Of a stretch of DNA of 46,900 nt, positions 7,231-15,596 are shown piece after piece. Within the stretch, counting starts at the first letter, position 1. Every line of letters starts with the position of its first letter. The notes beneath the pieces were generated by a model. It saw only the letters and a program-made list of their open reading frames with translations, ran no database searches and was not told where the DNA came from. The stretch comes from SIG603 sp964370635 (GTDB taxonomy: Bacteria > Bacillota > Clostridia > Oscillospirales > Acutalibacteraceae). The stretch lies in NCBI GenBank assembly GCA_964370635.1, contig CAYJJU010000018.1, positions 1 to 46,900 on the forward strand, in the 5' to 3' direction. The position numbers and the translations under genes were made by a program.

Positions 7231-7264
7231 AGAAGTCGGTTAAAAAAATAACCGACTTCTGAAT
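7231..7264. terminator. strong terminator of the phage-like operon
   Basis: A perfect 12-bp stem AGAAGTCGGTTA/TAACCGACTTCT (7231-7260) with an A6 loop lies ten bases after the holin-like stop. It probably also serves the convergent antiporter gene that ends at 7274. Confidence 0.85.
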
Positions 7265-7273
7265 TCTTTTATA

Positions 7274-8248
7274 TCAAATTATTAAAAACGCCGCATAGCA
7301 AACTATTATTGCCACGGAGCATGCTATGGGGATTAGCACACCTTTTTTTACTTTCATCAAGGCGACAGCCACCACAGATGCTATAGAACCAAAGATTAAT
7401 AGGTTGACGGTTTTTGGGTCTGAGAAATCAAACAAGCCGCTTCCCACATAGAAAATGTCTGTAAGGCTTAAAATTGTGAAGTTGAATAAATTGCTTCCTA
7501 AGATGTTTCCTATTGCTATGTTGTAGTTTTTGAGTCTAAACAGAGAAACGGTTGAGGCAAGTTCAGGCAGTGATGTCGCTATGCCTAAGAACAATGCGCC
7601 GGCAAGACCCTTGCCAAGGTTTAACTGCTCTGAAAGCTCGTCTGTTACAAATGTAATTACTATACTTATAGAAACGATGCCGATTGCAACTAATATAAAG
7701 CGTGGTATAATTTGTTTTATTGTAAGGTCGCTACCGCTGGTGTCTTCAACGTCACCTTCGCCACCTTCTGTGTTTTCGTCTGATAAAAATCTAATACCAA
7801 GTATATATAGGCCGATAATTACGAGTGATGTCAAGTTTACAGTTAAAACTTCAAAATTAAATACATTTAAAAAGTTTAAGAGCATTGCCCCGTAAATAAG
7901 TACCACGAACACCGATACCGCAAAATGTCCTTTTGCAATTCTATTTTTAGAGTAATCTTTTAAAAATAGAATTATTAGCACGGCTAGTATTAATAAGTTA
8001 AATAAATTGCTTCCCAAAATATTTCCCATGGAAAGTCCAGCTTCGCCCAGACCTAGGGTCGATGAAAGGCTTGTGAAGAGCTCCGGCAAAGATGTGATTG
8101 CCGATAGCATGACGCCTCCTATAAATGCGCCGGATAAGTGAGTCTTCTTATCTATAAGGTCGACGTAAACTGATGCCTTATTAGACAAAAAAACAACTGC
8201 AACGGCAGTTAGTACATAGGCGGTAATTAAAAAATATAGATTGTCCAT
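7274..8248 (-). CDS. Ca2+/cation antiporter (CaCA family, YrbG-like)
   Basis: This 324-residue membrane protein exchanges Ca2+ or another cation for Na+ or H+ by family analogy. The two inverted alpha repeats are clear: SLPELFTSLSSTLG...GNILGSNLFNLLIL in the first half and SLPELASTVS...GNILGSNLFNFTIL in the second. They are separated by an acidic loop (ENTEGGEGDVEDTSG) between the two five-helix halves. The start at 8248 follows GGAGG by five bases; an upstream TTG would add six residues without a ribosome binding site. It is a monocistronic gene converging on the phage-like operon. Ion specificity is not readable. Confidence 0.85.
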   Translation of the reverse strand: MDNLYFLITAYVLTAVAVVFLSNKASVYVDLIDKKTHLSGAFIGGVMLSAITSLPELFTSLSSTLGLGEAGLSMGNILGSNLFNLLILAVLIILFLKDYSKNRIAKGHFAVSVFVVLIYGAMLLNFLNVFNFEVLTVNLTSLVIIGLYILGIRFLSDENTEGGEGDVEDTSGSDLTIKQIIPRFILVAIGIVSISIVITFVTDELSEQLNLGKGLAGALFLGIATSLPELASTVSLFRLKNYNIAIGNILGSNLFNFTILSLTDIFYVGSGLFDFSDPKTVNLLIFGSIASVVAVALMKVKKGVLIPIACSVAIIVCYAAFLII

Positions 8249-8953
8249 TCTTTCCTCCATTGGCAAGTATTAAAATTTAAACGCAATTTATTAGCCAACA
8301 AAGTAAATTTTACCACCCAAGTTAAGCTTTGTCAATATAGGAGCGCCCATACTATTAAGAACTAATTTTCTTATTCCATAACAAGCAACGTATATGCCTG
8401 TAAATGTAAAGAATTCTACAAATTAAGGCAAAAAATAATGTTTTTAACCTAAAATAAATTATAATAATAAATCGCATTTAAGAGAAAATATGCAAATTTT
8501 GAAGAATTTCCTCCACTTTGATGTAAAAAACCTTGATTTACATAATATTTTGCCCCACTTTTACAGGAAAATATTGCAAAATTCCCCTTTTTCTTTTATT
8601 TTGGGGATTATATTGACTTTTTCATTTTTTATATACTTTATTTTGTGCGGCTTATTTTGTCGAAATTTGTGCCTATTATCTGCTGTAGGAAAAAAATATA
8701 CGTAATTGTAGAATATTAATTTATAAATACTGAAAAAACCTTTATTTTTATGCATAATTATGCATTTTTAGCTTATGCTCAGCCCCTCAAAACCAATACA
8801 ATTCACTAATTTTTACATATTACACAAATTATATTGTAAAAGCTACGTAGGAAGCAAACAAAAACGACCTGGGAAGCACTATTTATGAGTTTATGTAAAG
8901 TAATATTATACTCAAATTTATACAAAATAGACAAAAATTTATTTTGTTGTGCA
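8249..8953. other. AT-rich intergenic region without supported gene
   Basis: About 700 bases, very AT-rich, with only short frames that lack ribosome binding sites and any recognisable motif. I see no tRNA, riboswitch or repeat copy here. It separates the divergent antiporter and YabE-like genes, and its right end carries the latter's promoter. Confidence 0.5.
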
Positions 8954-8982
8954 TTGACATTACCCAAAATAAAGGCTATAAT
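8954..8982 (+). promoter_or_regulatory. consensus promoter of the G5/3D gene
   Basis: Perfect -35 TTGACA (8954-8959) and -10 TATAAT (8977-8982) with a 17-base spacer. The predicted start near 8988 leaves a leader of about 90 bases before the ATG at 9079. I could not recognise a c-di-AMP riboswitch core in this leader. Confidence 0.85.
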
Positions 8983-9078
8983 TCAGTACATAAGCTACCA
9001 AATTAGGGTAGAAAAAACGAAGTTGTACGCATTATATTATGTGTATAAATTTTCGGAATAAAAGGAGAAACCTAATAT

Positions 9079-10539
9079 ATGAGAAAACATAGACGCTATC
9101 GTAAAGAGTCTAGCAGTTTTTCCCTTAAAGTTGCTCTTCCTATTTTTATTGTCTTGACAGTAGTAGTAAGTTCATTTGTTACTGTTATGGCGAGCACAGT
9201 TAATGCAACTGTAATTGATGGTGAGAATACCTATGAAGTAAGCCTTCTAAATAATAATCCAGAGGAGATTATTGACGAGGCGGTCTTAAGCGGTATGCCA
9301 CAACTTGAAGGCAAAGACACTTTTTACGTATCAAATGAAACTGCAATTATCATTGACAGAGAATTTAGTGTTCCATATGAAGAAAATAACAAGTTTGCAT
9401 ATCTTTCCACATTGGCTGGACAAAGCGTTCAAGACGTGCTTAGTGAAAATGGAATTGACATTGATGGAAATGATATTGTAAGCCCTGATTTATTAAGTAT
9501 AGTAACTGAGGAGACTTCAATAAAAGTTTCAAGGCAATCAGACTTGGCAATATGGGCAGACGGAGAAACTCAAAAAGCTACCACTTATATGAGCACGGTA
9601 GATGAAGTTTTAATCGAAAATGGAATTGAGCTTTTAGAGGGCGATAAAGTTTCGCCTGAGCTTGATGAAAATGTAGAAGACGGAATGACTATTAATGTTT
9701 CAAGACTTTATAGTGTTGAAATTAATAGAAGCGGTGCTACAAAATCATACGAAACTTATGCAAAAAATGTTTCTACTCTTTTAGACGAGCAAGGCATAGA
9801 GCTTACCGAGCAGGAAACTGTTATGATTCCTCTTAACACTATGCTTGAAGACGGTTTGGTAATTGACATCGTCACAGAGTACACTGAAGAAGTAGAAGAG
9901 ATAACTGAAATTGACTTTAACACCTCATATAGAAACGATTTATCTTTAGGCGAAGGCGAAACAAAGGTAGAGGTTGCAGGCGTTAAAGGCGAAGAGACTA
10001 CCGTTTATGAAAGACATTACAAAGACGGCGAGTTAGTATCGGAAGAAATTATTTCTACCGAAGTCACAAAAGAACCCGTAGACGCCGTTATTTTAAGAGG
10101 CGTGAAGGTTGAGGTTTACGAGCCAGAGTCAAATGACGACGACGAAGAAGTAGAAGACGAAGATGAAGATGAGGACGATGCTGAAGTTTCGGCACCGGCA
10201 CCATCGGGAAATACATTTGTTGATTTATACGGAAACACAGTGTCTTACAGCAGTAAACTTACAGGCGAGACCACAGCGTACACAAGCGATGGAGGAATTA
10301 CCTCTACAGGGCAATTAGCGCAAGTAGGAATAGTTGCAGTTGACCCAAATATCATCCCATACGGAACCGAGCTTTATATAACATCTCCTGGTGGAGGCAT
10401 AGTATATGGCTACGCTGTTGCAGGTGACACAGGTGGAGCACTGATGAGTGGTAGAGTTTTAGTCGACTTATACTACGACACAACAGAAGAATGTATCCAA
10501 TTTGGAAGACGAGACATGGATGTCTATATATTGAACTAA
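9079..10539 (+). CDS. YabE-like protein with DUF348, G5 and 3D domains
   Basis: This 486-residue protein is membrane-anchored or secreted (basic N-terminus, hydrophobic segment at about 15-38). DUF348 ubiquitin-like repeats (residues about 45-270, with recurring DEVLIENGIELLEGDKVSP-type segments) are followed by a G5 domain (about 270-345), an Asp/Glu-rich linker (DDDEEVEDEDED) and a C-terminal 3D domain. The 3D aspartates sit in VAVDPNIIPYGT, AVAGDTGG and RVLVDLYYDT, the fold of lytic transglycosylases such as MltA and the YocH/YabE-type wall hydrolases. It should act on peptidoglycan outside the cell. GGAG lies before the ATG, and the gene is monocistronic with its own promoter and terminator. 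Confidence 0.85.
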   Translation: MRKHRRYRKESSSFSLKVALPIFIVLTVVVSSFVTVMASTVNATVIDGENTYEVSLLNNNPEEIIDEAVLSGMPQLEGKDTFYVSNETAIIIDREFSVPYEENNKFAYLSTLAGQSVQDVLSENGIDIDGNDIVSPDLLSIVTEETSIKVSRQSDLAIWADGETQKATTYMSTVDEVLIENGIELLEGDKVSPELDENVEDGMTINVSRLYSVEINRSGATKSYETYAKNVSTLLDEQGIELTEQETVMIPLNTMLEDGLVIDIVTEYTEEVEEITEIDFNTSYRNDLSLGEGETKVEVAGVKGEETTVYERHYKDGELVSEEIISTEVTKEPVDAVILRGVKVEVYEPESNDDDEEVEDEDEDEDDAEVSAPAPSGNTFVDLYGNTVSYSSKLTGETTAYTSDGGITSTGQLAQVGIVAVDPNIIPYGTELYITSPGGGIVYGYAVAGDTGGALMSGRVLVDLYYDTTEECIQFGRRDMDVYILN

Positions 10540-10544
10540 TAAGA

Positions 10545-10568
10545 AGTGACCGAAAGGTCACTTTTTTT
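10545..10568 (+). terminator. intrinsic terminator of the G5/3D gene
   Basis: An eight-base stem AAGTGACC/GGTCACTT with a GAAA tetraloop followed by a T run starts six bases after the stop codon at 10539. Confidence 0.9.
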
Positions 10569-10596
10569 GCAGTCGAAAAACCCACAGACGAAAAGA

Positions 10597-10755
10597 GGCT
10601 GTGTCGTAATTGTTATAATATATAAATTTTTGTAGGGGCGAACCTGTGTGTTCGCCCGAAACTAATGGTAAAATCCAAGGTTTCGGGCGGTCACATAGGA
10701 CCGCCCCTACATCTGTCCGTCAATGTGACGAAAATTATTCTATTTCGTCACAGCC
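10597..10755. repeat. MITE-like palindromic repeat, copy B (complete)
   Basis: The element is about 159 bp, with ends GGCTGTGTCGTAAT and, inverted, GGCTGTGACGAAAT, forming imperfect terminal inverted repeats. Inside are two hairpins: GGGCGAAC...GTTCGCCC near 10636-10658 and GGGCGGTC...GACCGCCC near 10684-10706. Flanking A- and T-rich tracts (AAAAGA and CCTTTT) extend the symmetry. Its right end is read as the last codons of pflA. No transposase is encoded. Confidence 0.85.
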
Positions 10756-11472
10756 CCTTTTGTTTATTTCTTTGGCTACTAATTCCCGAAGCTCTTTCAT
10801 TTTTTCTGCCGTGGGAAGACTTATGTCTTTGAAAGGAAAAGGTATTCCCATATGCTCATATTTTGTGGTGCAAATATTGTTAAATGGCAGTAATTCTATG
10901 CCAACGATGTTTTTGTATTTTTCCTTTATAGAACACAAATATTTTATCATTTCGGCATTATCATTCTTATTTGGAATTATAACGCAACGTATTAAAGTCT
11001 TAATTTCCATATTAGAAATTAAATCTAAAAACTTCAAAACGCTTGATAAACTACATCCTACATACCTTTTATATAGTTCTTCGGTGTTATATTTTATATC
11101 GAGCAGTATATAATCTGTGACTTTTAGCAGTTTTACGACCTCGTCATTTATTATATTTCCGGCCGTATCAAGGCAGGTGTGGATGCCTTTTTTCCGACAT
11201 TTTTCAAATACTTTCCGCACAAATTTTGCCTGCAAAAGCGCTTCGCCGCCGGATATCGTAATTCCTCCGTCGTCGCCAAAATATGGTTTGTATCTAAGCG
11301 CATTTTCTAGTATTTCGTCAACGCCTATCTCAGTGCCGCCCGACATGCTCCAAGTGTCCGGATTGTGACAGCAAGAGCAGCGCAAGTTACAGCCCTGCAT
11401 AAAAACTACATATCTTATGCCGGGGCCGTCGCTTGCGCCAAGGCTTTGCTGTGAGTGAATTTTGCCAATCAT
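10735..11472 (-). CDS. pflA: pyruvate formate-lyase-activating enzyme
   Basis: PflA is the radical-SAM enzyme that installs the glycyl radical on PflB, using S-adenosylmethionine and a [4Fe-4S] cluster. The 245-residue protein has the cluster motif CNLRCSCC (CxxxCxxC) at about residues 30-37, SDGPGIRYVVFMQG before it, and the SGGEALLQ motif after it. It overlaps pflB by four bases (ATGA), so the two are translationally coupled. The last six codons and the stop (GCDEIE-stop) lie in the terminal inverted repeat of repeat copy B, so the native C-terminus has been replaced. The length is close to other PflA proteins, so it is probably still active. Confidence 0.92.
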   Translation of the reverse strand: MIGKIHSQQSLGASDGPGIRYVVFMQGCNLRCSCCHNPDTWSMSGGTEIGVDEILENALRYKPYFGDDGGITISGGEALLQAKFVRKVFEKCRKKGIHTCLDTAGNIINDEVVKLLKVTDYILLDIKYNTEELYKRYVGCSLSSVLKFLDLISNMEIKTLIRCVIIPNKNDNAEMIKYLCSIKEKYKNIVGIELLPFNNICTTKYEHMGIPFPFKDISLPTAEKMKELRELVAKEINKRGCDEIE

Positions 11473-13712
11473 AGGCTCATGTGGAAGGTACGGCTGATGA
11501 CTTCCTTTTGCTGTTCCTTCGACAGTTTATTAAAGTTTACCGCATAGCCCGATACCCTGATTGTAAGGTTTGGATATGCCTCTGGGTTTTCGTATGCCTC
11601 CATAAGCATTTTCTGATTTAGAACATTAACGTTTATGTGATGCGCTTTTTTAATGAAATAGCCGTCTAGTATCGTAACTAAATTTCCTATTCGCTGTGTT
11701 TCTTCATTGCCTAAAGCCTGCGGAGTTATCGAGAAAGTATTTGAAATACCGTCTTTGCAGTCTTTATAGGATATTTTCGCAACGGAATTAAGAGAGGCAA
11801 GTGCGCCGTGCTCTTCCCTGTTATGCATTGGATTTGCGCCCGGTGCAAAGGCGACGCCTGCCTTGCGTCCGTCGGGTGTAGCTCCGGTTTTTTTGCCATA
11901 CATTACATTGGAAGTTATGGTTAAAACGGAAAGCGTGTGAGTGGCGTTTCTATATGCCTTTGTCTTCCTCAGCATTGTTATAAACCTGTGGCAGATGTCC
12001 TTTGCAAGCAGGTCTACCCTGTCGTCATCGTTTCCGTATTTTGGGAAGTCGCCCTCGACATTAAAGTCGACTATATATCCGTTTTCGTCCCTTATGGGCA
12101 TTACTTTTGCATATTTTACGGCACTTAGGGAGTCCGCCATTACGGAAAGCCCTGCTATGCCAAAGGCCATTAGTCTTTCGACATTTGTGTCGTGAAGAGC
12201 CATTTGAGATTTCTCATAGGCGTATTTATCATGCATATAGTGAATTATATTCATGGTGTTTACGTACAGATGTGACAGCCACTCCATGTATTCATCGAGC
12301 CTGTAGTTTAGAGTTTCAAAGTCTAGAACCTCTTGCGATACCACGTGTTTTTGTGGGCCTATATTTAGCTTGCTCGTCGTGTCATGTCCGCCGTTTAGCG
12401 CAAGTAGCAACAGTTTAGGCAAATTACAGCGTGCGCCAAAAAACTGCATTTGCTTGCCGATTTTCATTGCCGATACGCAACATGCTATCGCATAGTCATC
12501 GCCAAAGTCCGGACGCATTATGTCGTCATTTTCATACTGAATAGAGTCTGTGTCTATGCTGACTTTTGCGCAGAATTCTTTAAATCCTTTTGGCAGTTTG
12601 TTTGACCAAAGTACAGTCAAATTTGGCTCGGGTGAGCTGCCTAGAGTGTAGAGAGTGTTAAGCATTCTAAATGTCGTTTTAGAAACAAGTGTCCTGCCGT
12701 CCTCGCCCATTCCGCCGAGTGCCTCAGTAATCCACATGGGGTCGCCGCCAAAAATTTCGTTATAATCCGGCGTTCTTAAATGTCTTGCCATTCTAAGTTT
12801 CATGACAAAATCGTCCATGAGCTCCTGTGCGCCCTCCTCTGTTAGAAGGCCATTTTTCATGTCTCTTTGTATATAGATGTCTATAAATGTGCTCACTCTG
12901 CCGAGCGACATCGCCGCGCCATTTTGCTCTTTTATTGCGGCTAGATATGAAAAGTACAGCCACTGTATCGCCTCTTTTGCATTTGTCGCAGGTTTTGATA
13001 TGTCAAAGCCATAGCTTTCTGCCATTTCTTTCATTTTTCCAAGAAAGACAATTTGCTGATAAAGCTCTTCACTCTGCCTGACAACGCCTGATTTCATGCT
13101 TTGTAGGGATAGATTGTCTTTGTCCTCTGTCTTTTGCGCAACGATTAAATCTATTCCATAAAGAGCGACTCTTCTATAGTCGCCAATTATTCTGCCCCTG
13201 CCATAGGCATCGGGAAGGCCTGTTATTACTCCGCATTTTCTTGCCGTTTTCATCTCGGTGGTGTATGCCCTGAAAACGCCGTCGTTGTGCGTTGTTCGAA
13301 AACTAAATTCGTCCTCAATTTTGTCGCTTAATTTATATCCATATGAAAGACATGCGTCTCTCGCCATTCTAATTCCACCAAAGGGATTTACTCCTCGTCT
13401 AAGCGGTTTGTCTGTTTGAAGCCCGACGATTAGCTCCTCGTCTTTATCGAGATAGCCAGGTGCGTAGCTTGTGAGCGAGGAAACTGTGTCTGTGTCTACA
13501 TCTAAAACTCCGCCGTTTTCACGCTCTAGTTTAAATAAATCGTTAAGCTTATCCATTAGCTTGTCGGTTCTTTTTGTCGAGCCCTTTAAAAAGCTCGCGT
13601 CGCCATCGTATGGGCTGTAATTTGCTTGAATAAAGCTTCTTACATCAATTTTTTCTTGCCAAAGTCCGTCGTTAAACCCTGCCCAAGCCTCAAAATTTTC
13701 GGTTATTTTCAT
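11469..13712 (-). CDS. pflB: formate C-acetyltransferase (pyruvate formate-lyase)
   Basis: PflB converts pyruvate and CoA to acetyl-CoA and formate, a central oxygen-sensitive fermentation step. In the 747-residue reading the catalytic Cys-Cys pair is at about 411-412 (DYAIACCVSAMKIGK) and the glycyl-radical loop near the C-terminus is TIRVSGYAV with Gly at about 722. The N-terminal NPFGGIRMARDAC and GYGF-type segments also fit. The start at 13712 is chosen because GGAGG lies five bases upstream; an ATG at 13724 has no ribosome binding site. It begins only 14 bases after the parB stop, so it is probably transcribed with parAB. Confidence 0.95.
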   Translation of the reverse strand: MKITENFEAWAGFNDGLWQEKIDVRSFIQANYSPYDGDASFLKGSTKRTDKLMDKLNDLFKLERENGGVLDVDTDTVSSLTSYAPGYLDKDEELIVGLQTDKPLRRGVNPFGGIRMARDACLSYGYKLSDKIEDEFSFRTTHNDGVFRAYTTEMKTARKCGVITGLPDAYGRGRIIGDYRRVALYGIDLIVAQKTEDKDNLSLQSMKSGVVRQSEELYQQIVFLGKMKEMAESYGFDISKPATNAKEAIQWLYFSYLAAIKEQNGAAMSLGRVSTFIDIYIQRDMKNGLLTEEGAQELMDDFVMKLRMARHLRTPDYNEIFGGDPMWITEALGGMGEDGRTLVSKTTFRMLNTLYTLGSSPEPNLTVLWSNKLPKGFKEFCAKVSIDTDSIQYENDDIMRPDFGDDYAIACCVSAMKIGKQMQFFGARCNLPKLLLLALNGGHDTTSKLNIGPQKHVVSQEVLDFETLNYRLDEYMEWLSHLYVNTMNIIHYMHDKYAYEKSQMALHDTNVERLMAFGIAGLSVMADSLSAVKYAKVMPIRDENGYIVDFNVEGDFPKYGNDDDRVDLLAKDICHRFITMLRKTKAYRNATHTLSVLTITSNVMYGKKTGATPDGRKAGVAFAPGANPMHNREEHGALASLNSVAKISYKDCKDGISNTFSITPQALGNEETQRIGNLVTILDGYFIKKAHHINVNVLNQKMLMEAYENPEAYPNLTIRVSGYAVNFNKLSKEQQKEVISRTFHMSL

Positions 13713-13726
13713 CGGTTCCTCCATTT

Positions 13727-14569
13727 CTACTGTTTAAGATTTAAGCTGTCTATAAGTTGTTTTAAGTCGTCTTCTCCATAAAATTCTATCTCTAAAACAC
13801 CCTTTTTCTTGCCGCCCGATACATTTACTTTTCTGCCTAAGAATTCGTTTAAGGCAAGCTGTACTTCGCTGTAAAAATGTAGTTTTGGCTTTGCCTCTCT
13901 CTTTTTTGGCTCCTCATTTTGCAGTTTTTTGCAAATTGCCTCAAGCTCTCTTACAGAATATCCGTTTTGCACCGTTTGTTTTGCAATCAAAAGAATTTTA
14001 TCCTCTTCTTTTAGGCTAAGTAGCGCCCTCGCATGTCCTGCGCTGAGCTCTTCGTTATCAAGCATTTCTTGTACTTCTTTTGGTAGGCGCAATAGTCTTA
14101 ATGCGTTTGTTATTGCCGGCCTTGATTTGCCTATTACCTTTGAAAGCTCGTCTTGACTCATGTCGTGCTCCTCGATTAAGCTCTCAAATCCCTTGGCTTC
14201 TTCCATGGGGCTTAGGTCTTCCCTTTGCAAATTTTCTATTAGCGCAAGTTGCATAAAGACCATGTCGTCCATCTCTTTTACGAGTGCAGGTATTTCTGAA
14301 AGCCCAGCCATTCTTGCCGCGCGCCATCTTCTCTCGCCTGCGACAATTTGATAGCCGCCTGTAAATATTGGTCTTACCAAAATTGGTTGGATTATTCCGT
14401 GTTGCGCAATTGAATCTGCAAGCTCATTAAGTGCCGCATCGTCAAAGCGTTTTCTTGGTTGCGTTTTATTCGGCTCAATGTCTCGTATTTTTATCGAGAC
14501 TGCACCGTTTTCATTTGTATTTTCGGCAAAAATGGCGTCTAAACCTTTGCCAAGCGCTGATTTCTTCAT
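13727..14569 (-). CDS. parB: chromosome partitioning protein ParB (Spo0J)
   Basis: ParB binds parS and loads condensin at the origin region. The 280-residue protein starts with the usual MKKSALGKGLDAIFAE, then has the N-terminal CTPase domain with GERRWRAARMAGL (about residues 78-90) and ALIENLQREDLSPMEEA, a helix-turn-helix (SQDELSKVIGKSRPAITNALRLLRLP) and a C-terminal dimerisation segment. It follows parA by ten bases. Two perfect parS sites lie upstream of parA. Confidence 0.95.
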   Translation of the reverse strand: MKKSALGKGLDAIFAENTNENGAVSIKIRDIEPNKTQPRKRFDDAALNELADSIAQHGIIQPILVRPIFTGGYQIVAGERRWRAARMAGLSEIPALVKEMDDMVFMQLALIENLQREDLSPMEEAKGFESLIEEHDMSQDELSKVIGKSRPAITNALRLLRLPKEVQEMLDNEELSAGHARALLSLKEEDKILLIAKQTVQNGYSVRELEAICKKLQNEEPKKREAKPKLHFYSEVQLALNEFLGRKVNVSGGKKKGVLEIEFYGEDDLKQLIDSLNLKQ

Positions 14570-14579
14570 TTCTATGCTC

Positions 14580-15344
14580 CTATCTGTTTTTCGCTACTAA
14601 TTCTTGTGCGAGCTCTGTATATGCTAGTGCGCCCTTGCCGTTTTTATCGTAATATGTTACGGGCTGGCCAAAACTTGGCGCCTCTGAAATTCTTACCGCC
14701 CTTGGAATTACGGTTTTGAAAACCTTTTTAGGGAAGAACTTCTTAATCTCCGACACGACTTGCTGTGTGAGAATAAGTCTTCCGTCGTACATGGTGAGGA
14801 GTACCCCCTCTACCTCTAATCGCTCGTTTAACTGCCGTTTTACTATCCTGACGCTGTTCATCAGCTGGCTTAAACCCTCTAGTGCGTAATACTCGCACTG
14901 GATTGGAATTAATATAGTGTCGCTTGCAGATAATGCGTTTGTCGTAATCATTCCGAGCGACGGCGGACAGTCTATAATTATATAATCAAATTCTTCCCGA
15001 ATTTCGGTTAAGAAACTTTTTACCCTGTATTCACGATTTTCCATGCTTGCAATTTCAATTTCTGCCGCTGCAAGGTTAATATCCGATGGAATTATGCTTA
15101 AATTCTTAAATTCTGTTTTAATTACAGCCTCTTTTGCCTTTCCCTCGCTTGTAATTAAGGTGTAAGAGCTTAAATCTATCTTTCTTCTGTCTATCCCAAC
15201 ACCGCTGGTCGAGTTTCCTTGAGGGTCTAAATCCACAAGTAAAACCTTAGAGCCTGCACTGCTCAGGGCAGCAGACAAATTTACTGCCGTGGTGGTTTTC
15301 CCCACTCCACCTTTTTGGTTGGCAACCGAAATTATTTTTCCCAT
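14580..15344 (-). CDS. parA: chromosome partitioning ATPase ParA (Soj)
   Basis: A 254-residue Walker-type ATPase of the ParA/Soj family. The deviant Walker A KGGVGKTTTAVNLSAAL starts at about residue 11, the A' motif LLVDLDPQGNST follows at about 36, and DYIIIDCPPSLG is the Walker B region. It works with ParB in origin segregation and, in Firmicutes, in control of replication initiation. It is encoded directly downstream of the parS pair and upstream of parB. The N-terminus is short (MGKIISVANQKGG), as in chromosomal Soj rather than in plasmid ParA proteins with an HTH extension. Confidence 0.95.
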   Translation of the reverse strand: MGKIISVANQKGGVGKTTTAVNLSAALSSAGSKVLLVDLDPQGNSTSGVGIDRRKIDLSSYTLITSEGKAKEAVIKTEFKNLSIIPSDINLAAAEIEIASMENREYRVKSFLTEIREEFDYIIIDCPPSLGMITTNALSASDTILIPIQCEYYALEGLSQLMNSVRIVKRQLNERLEVEGVLLTMYDGRLILTQQVVSEIKKFFPKKVFKTVIPRAVRISEAPSFGQPVTYYDKNGKGALAYTELAQELVAKNR

Positions 15345-15431
15345 ACCATATCACTTCCCTTCTTGATTTATTTTACCACAAACACGTATCAAAATAAAGC
15401 CTAAGTGTAATTATTTTGAAAAAAATTCAAA

Positions 15432-15447
15432 TGTTTCACGTGAAACA
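15432..15447. promoter_or_regulatory. parS centromere site 1 (TGTTTCACGTGAAACA)
   Basis: An exact 16-bp match to the consensus parS palindrome bound by ParB/Spo0J, located between noc and parA and about 90 bases upstream of the parA start. The chromosomal parS function is established for this sequence; use in this organism is inferred from the adjacent parB. Confidence 0.97.
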
Positions 15448-15476
15448 TTATTTTTAAATTGAGCGGTAAAATTATA

Positions 15477-15492
15477 TGTTTCACGTGAAACA
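15477..15492. promoter_or_regulatory. parS centromere site 2 (TGTTTCACGTGAAACA)
   Basis: A second exact parS palindrome 45 bases from the first. Two closely spaced sites next to noc-parAB suggest this is an origin-proximal ParB nucleation point. Confidence 0.97.
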
Positions 15493-15518
15493 TTTTTCAA
15501 AAGTATTTAAAAAACAGA

Positions 15519-15550
15519 AAAACACCCTCCGTTTAAGCGGAAGGCGTTTT
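15519..15550 (-). terminator. terminator of noc
   Basis: On the minus strand the stem AAAACGCCTTCCG/CGGAGGGTGTTTT closes with two G-U wobbles and is followed by TTTTTCTGTTTTTT. It lies 47 bases after the noc stop, so noc and parA are probably separate transcription units. Confidence 0.8.
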
Positions 15551-15596
15551 CCTTTTTGGGAAATGAATAAGGGAATGGGTCACTCTTGTACTCAAA

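Noticed and set aside
8490..8755. Two short opposing frames (71 and 64 codons) in the AT-rich gap
   Set aside because: No ribosome binding site, low-complexity composition and frames on both strands at once; expected by chance in AT-rich DNA.
8983..9078. Possible c-di-AMP (ydaO) riboswitch before the G5/3D gene
   Set aside because: Such riboswitches often precede wall hydrolase genes, but the leader is only about 90 bases and the conserved core is not visible.
11937..13081. Plus-strand frames inside pflB
   Set aside because: Shadows of the well-supported pflB gene without ribosome binding sites or motifs.
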